From Membranipora membranacea (Eukaryota; Bryozoa; Gymnolaemata; Cheilostomatida; Membraniporidae), in NCBI GenBank assembly GCA_914767715.1, contig OU612070.1, positions 14,217,501 to 14,281,500 on the forward strand: a DNA stretch of 64,000 nt, read 5' to 3'. This document shows positions 38,601 to 50,600 of the stretch, one piece after another. The first letter of the stretch is position 1. Every line of letters begins with the position of its first letter. The notes beneath the pieces are model-generated. The model was not told where the DNA came from. It was given only the letters and a program-made list of their open reading frames with translations, and did not search any database. A program made the translations under genes and the position numbers.

Positions 38601-41600
38601 CGATATGTGATCCCCAGTATTCCAGTTCTCTACTTGAAGCGACAGGACTCCTCATGTTTGTCTCAGCAGTCGCTGCTCATGAGCTCGGTCACAGGTAAAC
38701 TTTCACTTTTCCTATTTAAAACAATAATATTTTTCATTAATTTTGATGTAATTTTTTTTTTTTAATTATTAAATTTTTTTGAATATTTTAATTTCAATAT
38801 ATAATTAATTTCAATATTAAAAAAGTAAATTTTTGACTTGAGACCTGCCACCACGAAAAACGATAAATTTATTAGTGTGAAAAGCTTGGAGGTCTTTTCT
38901 TGTGCCACACCCTGATACTAAGAGGAAACGACCTACTTCTACAGTGTAAGCCTCCTATTAAGTATCACAGTATAATATCAACAACACATGGTGGCCTGTA
39001 CACTCTTTTTTCCACAGGATGAAGTGTGTTCTAATTCTAAGCCCTCCTTTGTGATAATGATGGATGACATAGATATGCTTCTACATAAATAATGTTAATT
39101 ATGTCAATTTAAATGCATAGAGGAATACATTGCTGGTTAGTCTTTCACATACAGTACTAGGCTTGCACAAAATTATACTCAGACTCATTCTGTGACAAAC
39201 AGACAGCCAATTTTTGTCCACTATGTCTTTGGATGTAAGCGCAAAATCGTGATTCAAAATGATTGAATCTTAGGCCTAAATTTCCATCGGACTTAACCAT
39301 ACAATATTACATCAGTCATTTACTAAAAAAACTATGTACAAAGTGATGCAAAGTAAACGGCAAAACATTGTTTTCAATCGGTTGAATGACACTTAGTCTG
39401 CTGCTCTCCTAACTATGTTTCTGTTTTTATCTCAGTCTTGGATCATTACATGATGGCAAGCCGGGTAGTTCTTCAGAATGCTCAGATGTTAATAATGTGA
39501 TGTCTGCTTATGTTGGAGGGTCAAGCACACTGGAAAATCGCTTCCTCTTCTCCTGCTGTTCACAGAGGGCGTTCTATGCAACCATCAGATCGTGAGTTTT
39601 TAGAAAATTCCCCTGCATGACAGCAGATATATTATCACAATCCGAAGTAATAATTGATTTTATTCCTCTTGCAACTGGATTGCGATTGATATACATAGTA
39701 AAATTGGTTCTAGTCCATTTGCTCCTTGCTTTTATGCAATCAAGTTAGAACAATATTGGACTGGTGGATCATCATTGTTGACTCGCTGGTTTTATAATAT
39801 TCGTTTTGCAGTAGGGTAAGGTAGTCATTTCAAAGGAGCAGGAGTAACTCCTTGATCACATTCACATCCTTGCTTGGTCATAGGCCAATATATGTAAATA
39901 TATATTATGTGTATTTATGTAAAGTTTAGCATGCGTGGCATATGGAAAGAACAGCTGCATACCACCAAAACAAAATGACCCCTCCTGATAGGCAAATAAT
40001 GTGCAACTATTTTGTACTTACATCTTCAAAATCCTGCTCTCAGAGCATCAGCTGCCGGGGCTCCATCTCGGACGCCATTGGGGCTCACACTGCCCCCAAA
40101 CCCCCGGGTCGATCGCTAGGGTGCTGCGCACCCTCGAAGCACCGCAATGTGGTGCATTATCGCTATAAATGGAAATCTCCCACTTTTTAATTTAGATTAC
40201 TAGGCAAGTATGACAAGAACATGTTGCAAAAAATACCGATAGAAAAAGTTGTATAAATTGTTGATAATTGTTCACTTTCTGCAGCTGTCTTCTCAGTAAA
40301 GAAGAGGGCACAACTCATTAACTGTAAAGAGAATAATTTTTCTCTTATTTTCAAAGGTCGGGATCCTGTCTCACTCAAACTACAATAGAGCCAAACTACC
40401 CTGCTGATATAGGAGATACAATAAACCTCTTCTTACCTGGACAAATGTACGATGCAGACGACCAGTGTTATATAGCTGGACTAGGAAACACAGCCTGCGG
40501 ATCGGTATGCTATACAGTGCAATTCACTTAATTCAAAACTCTGGAGACCAATCTGTCCGAATTAAGCAGAGTGAATAAAGGGACATTAGAATGCATTGAG
40601 ATCTGACTGAGGGAACCAATATCCCTTGTCTGCATTAACAGGAGTTCTGAATTATAAAGTCTGAATTAACCTGGTTACACTGTATTCAGTATAAACAAAA
40701 ACACTTCTCGTTTGTATTCACCTGAATTATAATTGCTCTTCTGATGTAGGTTTCTTTAGGTAACGAGGGATTGCTAGATAGCAACCATAGCTTCAAAACT
40801 AGTCTTTTACTAAGCGCCAAACTCTACATCAATCCTCGTTCTTGCTATTTTCCAGTGTTGTCAGTTTTACTTGTCGTTATAGTCTCTTGGATCTGGACCA
40901 TCCATCTGTTTGAATTTATACTGTGATGATGGAGCGGGATCTTGTATCACTCAAAATACTGCTGCCGCTGACGGTACGGAGTGTGGCAGCGACATGTGGT
41001 GTTATCAGGGAGAATGTATCCCTGCAGAGTCTTTTTATACCATACCCGACCAAAATTGTAATGGTAAGTACACTTAAATACTAAACATAACACCCTCAAC
41101 TAACAGTGTAATGGTAAGTACAATCAAATACTGCACATATCACCCCCAACCAGCATTGTAATAGTAAGTAAAATCCAATACTATACATGTCACCCTCAAC
41201 CAACATTGTAATAGTAAGTACAATCCAATACTGTACATGTCACCCACAACTAACATTGTAATAGTAAGTGCAATCAAATACTAAACAAAATACCCTCAAC
41301 TAACAGTTTAATGGTACAAGTACAAACAAATACTGTACATATCACCCTCGACAACATTGCAATAGTAAGTGCAATCAATTACTGTACATGTCACCCTCAA
41401 CTAACATGGTAATAGTAAGTACCATCAAATACTGTACATATCACCCTCGACCAACATTGTAATAGTATGTACAATCCAATACTGTACATGTCACCCTCGA
41501 CTAAAATTGCAATAGTAAGTGCAATAAAATATCTAACTTACTAAAGCTTACTCCCCGACAGTACTCAGCATTCAAACTTGACAATGTTTCAACTCCAGTA

Positions 41601-44600
41601 GGCTACTCAGGAATAGACATTCCATCCCGTCTGCTCACTTGTTTCATTGAGTGTCTTCGCAACTTTTATATCAAACTGCTGACAGAGACGAAGCCACAAC
41701 AGTGTTTTTATTTATTTATTTATTGAGGCTTTCTAAAAGTTTCTAATTGAAAAAAAATCAAAAATAGCTTGTTGACCTCAAACACATCAACCTACATAAA
41801 GAAAAACAACTTGAATAAAAAGTGTAGCGTGGTACACACTATAAAGTAAGTAGGATAAGGAAAGCGTGGTAGCATAAGTTACGTGGAAAAAAAGGACAAA
41901 GAAAAGAAGTCATAAATGTAAGCTGCCGGCAGTTAGTTCAAGGTCTTGGATAGCTGGATATTGATAATGATTATTTCATGCCCTGATTTTGAAGATCGGT
42001 TTGTGCAAATTATTTGTCCATTAGGTTACAATTATGAGATTTAAGTCTCAATTATCTTGGAGCTATGCAGAATTCAATGAGCACAAATTTGCATGAGTGG
42101 CAGCAGTAGTTTAAGTTGCCTGCTCTTATTGGTATAATATGCAATGATATATCCCAAGACACATTACACAACATATTACACCTCAGTCATACCTGTCAAC
42201 CCTCCCGGTTTGGATGGGAGTCTCCCTGTATTTAGGGCATACTCCCTGTGGCAAAAAGGCCCCTGTATTCTCCCAGTTTGCCAACAATTCATGTACAAAA
42301 TTTTTGTTCTAAGGATACATAGCAGACATCCTTCTAAAAAGAGATCCTGTTGAAATGAGACAGATGTAATTTTGAAGAATCTCCGTCCCGAGACGAACCC
42401 TCCTCCATGAGTGAATAAAATAAAAATAATCAACTCAAAAAACTGTCCTTGAAATGCCTTCTCAAACCATCGGACACAATGTTTGTGCAAAAAATTTCCG
42501 CTCGCACCGACAGGTTTTTGACAGGGTTAAAACCCTGCCTTCTGCACCCCTCCCTGTGAAGAATCTTAGAGGGTTGGCCTCAGTTTTTTCATTCAAATTA
42601 TTAATGTTGCAAAATTACCTTCCAGGTCCCTCGCACTTCTCCCACCACTAGTGCCAGCCATCCTTGAGGTGGGGGTCCCTCTGCATTTGCAGTTCTAGTT
42701 TAGGTATTTATCATAATGTCATTGCCTCTTATATCCAGCTCAACACAACAACACAATAACTAACATCATGGGCTTTGAACATTATTTGAGACATGATCAC
42801 TGAAAATAGTTTTAATCGGAATCAAGAAACAGGCAATGACATATTCAAAGTTAAAAAAACATACCCTCTGAATTTGTATGGGAATAGATGATGTGAAGAT
42901 GTCCAAGGATGTCACATTATCACTGATCTCACTTCCTTTACTTTAGTGGCAGACTGTTACGGGGATGAGGTTAGATGTAGCGCTGGGAGTAATGTAGTCT
43001 CCACTGAGATGCTTTTCTGTGTCAGCCCGTCGCAACTTTGTGACTCAGTCAATCACTGCAATGATGGGTCAGACGAAGGAGGTGATTGTCCAGTTGGATG
43101 TGCAGATGGTACTTGGCAATGCGCTAATGGGTGAGTAGTAGCAAATGTGTTGACTCCGATATGATTGGATGTTGGGTGGCAAATAGCCCACCAACCAGCA
43201 AATCGGAGCCAACACGTTGTTGACTCCGATATGATTGGATGTTGGGTGGCAAAGAGCCCGCCAACCAGCCAATCAGAGCCAACACATTGGCTAGGTGAGT
43301 TGAAGATTGAAAGGAGGGTCATTTTATAAGTACATCTGATTTAGAGGAAACAAGTGCTGTAGGGTCAATCGGTTTAAACCTAACTGCATTTCCTTGCCCC
43401 CTGAGCCTATGTGAATCTGATGATCTAAGGCAAGCTATGATCTTGAACAAAGTGTAGAGTATCTTTGTAGTTACAACCAACCAGCCATGTCACTGTCTGT
43501 CATACTCCACTCTTAGTGCTCAGACGGCTGGCTACAATGCGAGTTAGTGCCATTACACTATCAACCACTCTTTATCAGGCACAGAAAATATGTGGTTGAT
43601 AATGTGATGCCACTGACTTGCATCGCAGTTTGCGCACTTAGACTAGTCATAAACATTCATCAAGGTACAAGATATCAGATACACAAAGCAAGCATAAACA
43701 ACCTAATGTCATCAATCAAAACTGGCGTGTAGACCATCCATTGCTGATTGCAGTTAAGCTCGATACTCTAACTATTTGATACCTTTTTTGTACATTAGTA
43801 AAACTTCCTAATTTGTGACATTTTTTGTCTCCCAACAGATTATGTATACCTCTCAACTGGTTGTGTGATAACTGGGATGATTGTGGGGATGATAGTGATG
43901 AGGATAACTGTGACGGTAAGTATGTAGTCTTTGTTAGTATTAGTATTAGTATTAGTATTAGTATTAGTATTAGTATTAGTATTAGTATTAGTATTAGTAT
44001 TAGTATTAGTATTAGTATTAGTATTAGTATTAGTATTAGTATTAGTATTAGTATTAGTATTAGTATTAGTATTAGTATTAGTATTAGTATTAGTATTAGT
44101 ATTAGTATTAGTATTAGTATTAGTATTAGTATTAGTATTAGTATTAGTATTAGTATTAGTATTAGTATTATTCCCTTTGGATCAGGACTCAAGATAACGG
44201 AGGAATTCTGTATGTATATGTGCAGCAATATCGTGCATGCAGGTAAAAGAACCCTCCTGTATGGAATAGCTCTATACAGGAGGACGCTGTCACCAACCTC
44301 TACAGCTCCGGCCTTGTGGCAATATGCTTCACGCTGGGTTAAGGCTGTCAGTGGTTGAAGAGTGGCACTAATAACTTGGAAAACTAGTCGTCACTATACA
44401 ACCTCTTCCTAGCACGCACCTCGGTGCAGTCATCGTCTGAATAGATGGACAGCAATTATATTATAAGTATGTAGTATCACTCCTTATAGCCAACATGTGG
44501 GTGAAGGAGTGGGGATGGTTGGTTTTATACCTCACCAATCCGTTCTATGTCATTCTCTATCAATCGATCTCGGCCTCGAGGGGATTTTCCGTACCTGACA

Positions 44601-47600
44601 CCGTCTCAGTGTATATCCAGATCACCCTAGCAGGGACATGAATCACAAGTTTGATGAATGACTAGTTGTTGGAAGCTCTATTTAGAACAATGCACTACCA
44701 TACATCACACAAAAGCTCAAATGCTAAACAAAGATAACATACGTTCAGTCATAGTGAAGTTAAAATTTTAAGTTGCGTGTGTGTGTGTACGATGAGTGAC
44801 AGCTTCATATTGAAGAAACTTAGCTGTATGGTTGTATTATTGTTGTTTGTTTTATAGTTGCAACAACCACACGGAACCCCTTTACAACACCAAGTGAGTA
44901 TACTGGATATATTCTTTGTTGGAATCCAAGAACTCTGAGCTATCCCATGACCATTTTTTATAGGGAGGACAGTCGGAAACTAAAGTTATCAACATAACAG
45001 CCTGCAAATTGGTTGCACAGATTTGTTAGTCGGGTGATTCGGTCAGATTTCGCTTTTAAATATCTGTGTTTTGTGACAATGTGACGAAGCACAGATAAGT
45101 TTCATTAATCTGATCAAATAATCTCCAATCAAATATAAATGCAGCTACACTAAAATCAATGCATGCAATAGTTGAGCAGTTGCTTATCATAAAGTTATGT
45201 AAGATTGTTTGTCATGCGAAGGTCTTAACTAAATTTACAGTTGGTGATGAAATTTTTCTTACCCTCTTCTTATTCCATGAAGGGTTTTACTCCTAGTTAA
45301 ATACAAACATTACACCAGGGAGGGTGGGACCTAGTGATGGCAAATTGTCAGATTTTGGCGAAACAGGAGGAGACCGAGACAGCAACAAAATTCAAGATGA
45401 GACCGAGACAAGAACGAGACATATATCGAGTCTGCAACTCTATTGGCATCTGGAAATTGAATATGATACAGAAATGACTCGATTAATAATAATGCATCAG
45501 TCTGGGCTTCTGAACAAATAAATATTGGGGGGCCTTGTCAGTATACACTGCTGTACTCTACTCTGTGTACTACCAGCTGTATACTGTATGTATGGCACAT
45601 TGGGTAATCATCATAACAGCGTTTATAATATACAAGTCTCGACAGTGTCTGTCTCAACGAGACAGTGTCTCGAGGAGACCGAGACCAAGACTTCGCCATC
45701 ACTAGTGGGACCCCTACCATTCCTGATTAAACATAGGTATACACTGCTTAGATCCAGCACCATAAAGCTTGATAAACCACTGTGATTCTAAATAGAAGAT
45801 AATGAACTCTTTGTCTACTGCAAAAATGATCCTTTTTAAAACGTTTCTACATAGTATAGTGATCGTTCTAATGCCTCTGTAGAGGACCTGCGCATAAGAT
45901 ATGCAACCATTAAAAAATAAGTTTGACAAAGCAGCTTCCCTTTTATTACCAAGGATTGACAAAATAAGTATATTGTGTTAATGGGGGACTCGGTTGACTG
46001 TTAGGATAAAATACATTATGTTGTCTTGCAGGCCCTGCATTGTGTAACGGTGGATATTTCTCGGGGAATAGTGGAATGCTGACATCACCCAACTATCCTA
46101 ACAACTATGCCAACAATCTCAACTGTGAATACAGCATAACTGTACCCTCCAACATGTATGCTGCACTTCATTTTACATCATTCAATACGGAGAGCTGTTG
46201 CGATTATCTGAATGTAAGTTTTAGATGAGCCATTGATCTATACAGAAAACTTTGCAGTGAGATGCCCAAATGCTGCTACTATACTCACAGAATATATTTC
46301 ACATCTGAGAATGAAGATATCCATAGACATAATAATAAACCTAGACAGTACACCATATACAACAGAGTGAGGCACTTAATTGTGGGCGACTTAACGACAC
46401 TGGAAGAAGTAGAATCAATGATGCTATCATCAGGTTTTTTCAAACTTCAAACTCAAAATTCGATCAAAATTAATCAAGTTATCAACAAAAACCTGGATTG
46501 TGGACGGTAAATTAATGATAGCATCATTGCTTCTACACCTTCCAATGTCGGTACATCGCCCACAATTAAGTGTCTCAGTGCCTCAGTGCCTCAATGCTAA
46601 TGTTCCATATAGTGTGCTGTCTAGGTTTATTATTAAGTCTATGAAGATATCTAACTTTTATAAATGAGGCTAACATCTGGTTAAAACGTTTTGCCATTTT
46701 TCACATAAAAAAAAAAAATTGCCTGTAAGTGAATAGCAGCCACAAAACCAATATGCGCTTCATGCATAACACGCATTGGCCAATTTTTAAGACTTTGTGT
46801 CGTTGCGCTATATTTGGATAACTACTAACTCTGAGTATATTTTGATATTTTTTTGGCGCATGTAGATGTAACATAATCATATTACTGTCTGATCAATAAA
46901 TACTATTATTTGGTATGAGAATTATTAGTCGGTCCAATGGTTTTTGACAAAAACGAACAGAGCATAGACTTGGAAATTACAGAAAACTTAATTTAAGCAA
47001 TATATAGTCTGGCAGCTAGTTCTGCGGTAGTAATGCAATGTTTTTTTAACACATTCATATGCCTGCCAAATGAAAAGTGTATAATGAACGCACTTCTGAG
47101 TAAAAATGATGTATAGTGCTAGAAATTGTCCCCTCCTCTCATCTACGAGGTATAAAGCCTGGGGCTGTACCGGTCCAATAAGCTACCACTTCTATCTACT
47201 TTAAAGTACTGTCCAGGTTAATGAATCAAGTTCCCTACTAATGTACCATGTCCCTGACAATGCAAATATATTTAACTCAAAGGCCATGGCAGGAAAACTA
47301 TGCCCGCGTTAAGCTGTCTCTACCAGGGGAAGTTTATATATAATTGCATCAAAACCCGTCACTTATATATGTATGGATCTTTGATGACAAGTCTGAGCCC
47401 TATTTCAGCATAATTGACTGCATAGAAAGGGCACAATTCAGGAGTTTTCTACCCCCCCCCTTACATTATATATTTTTTCAGTATTATAGGGTTGTCTTTC
47501 TAGTGTACACACAGAAAACTACATTTTAGGAATGAGGATTCTACTGGTGCATTAGACAATAAAAAATAGATATGCAAAAAATCAGTAATTCAAAGTATTC

Positions 47601-50600
47601 TGAAGTGGTAGCTCACAAAGGGGATCACTTTCTAAAACTAAATGTTATTTTATCAGTTTAAAATTACTGCATAACTAGCAGCTAGACTGTATATCTCCTT
47701 CTCCTTGGTCTTGGTACTTAAAAGTCAATGGGATAGAATATAAATCAGAACAATGTTTCTATTGTTCTCAGCCTGTTTTATTTTCACAATACTCTAAACA
47801 ATTGTTGTAGATTTATGATCGACCATCTGGAGATCTTATTACGTCACTCAACGGTTATTATGTTGATCATACAGTATATGGACGATCTAACCAGATGCGT
47901 ATGCTCTTTTCCACTGATTTTAGCGTCTCTAGAGATGGCTGGAATATGACTTGGACATCTGGTAAGATTTGATAAGAAATTAAATATTAAAATAATATAA
48001 AATGTGTGGAAGGAATCTAATAACTGATAGATTAGGTTGGTGATGTTTTTTGGATTACATGTAGCCAATGTGTTTGCTCTGATTGGCTGGAGGCTGGTTT
48101 TTCCACCCAACAGCCAATCATATCAGAGCCAACACGGTGGCTAATTATATGGGTTTTGTGCTAGCATTTTCCAGTTTCCTCAGAGGTTATACCAGGTTGT
48201 TTACAGGTTGTTTACAGGTTGTTTACAGGTTGTTAACAGGTTGTTGTATACAGTTTCCTCAGAGGTTATACCTGGCTCTTTACATCTGTGTACATGATAC
48301 GATGGTGTGGATACAGCAGTTGAGATTATTTACTAGTGAATTATGTAATATTGTAATGTGGGAAAGATATACAGAGCTTGGGATTTACATTCATGAAACA
48401 ATGACGAGATAATTTTTTGTCATCACATCCTCAGCAAATCATATTTCTATGTTTTCGATAGTCGATAGACTTCCTGACACGACTACAACTACAAGGTCTC
48501 CTTCTCCTTCTACGCCATCTACTACCACAATTTTCCCATGGTTTTCTTCTTCAACAGCTCAAGGTAATTAAATTTATCATTTATAACCTACTTAGATTAT
48601 CCACATATCTGTAACGCCTCTTTTTGTAAAAGGCACCTCCCAAGACACAATCATCAATCTATATTATATTTGCTGATTTAACTTACACCATGCATCCATG
48701 TGAATTTCGAGGTTGGCCTAGATCCAGCTGAGTTGTCACCTCTTGGCTCGAACTACGCCACCAATTTTACGGATGAATAAACGGAATCGAAGCGAACGTT
48801 TATTGACCTAAATGCTAGTTCCATGTATCGATTGGCCCTCTAATAGATGTCACATCGCCATATGGAAACATAGTAATTACGAGGGCCCAACAACACCACA
48901 AATGATGGAATCAATGAGATCATTTGCCCATGAGTATGCCAAGAATACAGTCGGAAGTTCCATATAATTATTAACTGTTTTAAAATCATTTCAAAATTTA
49001 TAATGTTTGTATGCTTCACTCCTTCCATTAATGACTCACAGCTGTTTGTAACGATGGAGAGTTTGAGGGGAGTACAGGGATGATCACATCGCCAAACTAT
49101 CCAAACAACTACGGTAATAACCTGAATTGTGCATATCAGATCACAGTACCTGTGGGAGAGTATGTGAGACTTACTGTGGTCAGCATGGAAATTGAATCAG
49201 GATGGGACGAACTTGTAAGTATCATTCATACATTAGCCTGAGATTCAGGCGAACAATTGGGGGAATGACTGTATTCAGGGTTGTGTTGATCATTGCTTGT
49301 GTGGTGTTATCCACAGCTCCATAATATATATACTTTGCTATACATTGAACTCCATATTTGGAATAGCATAATTAGCTTTCTTTTGCCAAACAAAGGGCTT
49401 GCAAAAATAGCCTGTCCCTAGTAGCATTCCAGAAATGCCCAAATCATCAACGATGAAAGCATTTCATTGTTGTTTGCTGCTTTGTAAACTAGACCATTTC
49501 CCAGGCTATCGTTTTCATGCTAGTAGGGACAGCCAATCAGATCAACATCAGATAAGTCCCTTTGTTGAGTGTTCTAACTGTAAAGGTTATGTGATATTTC
49601 CGTTTCATGAAAAGAATTTAATTCAGTGAAACTGCACTGCACTGCACTGCACTGCACTGCACTGCACTGCACTGCACTGCACTGCACTGCACTGCACTGC
49701 ACTGCACTGCACTGCACTGCACTGCACTGCACTGCACTGCACTGCACTGCACTGCACTGCACTGCAACTACAATTCAATGCAATGCACTACAATTCAATG
49801 CAATGCACTGCACTGCACTGTACTCTATATTGTTGAACTATATACCGTGTTGCAGGTTGTTGGTTCAGAATCAGGAGAAACCCTAGCTCTTCTCTCAGGA
49901 TCAGTCTATAATAGAGTCATATATGGAGACTCGAATAGAATGCATCTGTATTTTAATACTGATGGGAGTGTAACATATCCAGGTTGGAATGTCACTTGGT
50001 CAGCCGGTAAGTTCCTCAGTAAAACTACACTTAATCTAGATAGATAATGGGAATTTCTATATTTGACCATGTACTGAATAATGAACACATTATAATCTGT
50101 AAAATTTAATGAAAAGTAGGCTTGGATATGACTTGGACATCTGGTAAGATTTGATAGGAAATTAAATATCAAAATATAAAATGTGTGGAAGGAAACTAAT
50201 AACTGATAGATTAGGGTATATTGGTGGTGTTCTTTTGGGATAATATGTGGTTTGTGCTAGAATTTTTCAGCTTCCTCTGATGATTACCAGTTTGTGGTGT
50301 GTACATGATACGATAATGTGGATAGAGCAGTTGAGATTGTATTCTAGTGAACTATGTAACATCCTAATGTGATAAATACATACTGATCATGGGATTTATG
50401 TTCAGATGCTCAGAGATAATTTACTACATGATATGATAATTTTGTGTCATCATGTCCTCAGCAAATCAGCATAAGGAATGAATACGAGTATATATGAATG
50501 AGCAGGTGTGGGGGACTATTTCAGTATAAAACCAACTTGCACTGCTACGGCTATGCTATCTATTCCTTTTGACTCTTGGTCGTGACCGTTGACTCTTGGG

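Noticed and set aside
41055-41530. possible CRISPR-like array
   Set aside because: The unit is continuous 50-base tandem repeat without unique spacers, in an animal intron.
42144-42651. frames of 65-104 codons in the 1.9 kb intron
   Set aside because: Sequence looks like transposon debris; frames conflict between strands and no exon is required there.
43825-44358. 177-codon frame with Ile-Ser repeats
   Set aside because: Only its first part is exon (43839-43915). The rest reads through the GTAAGT donor into the (ATTAGT)n satellite.
49574-49886. Cys/His repeat frames on both strands
   Set aside because: Produced by the perfect ACTGC satellite in an intron.
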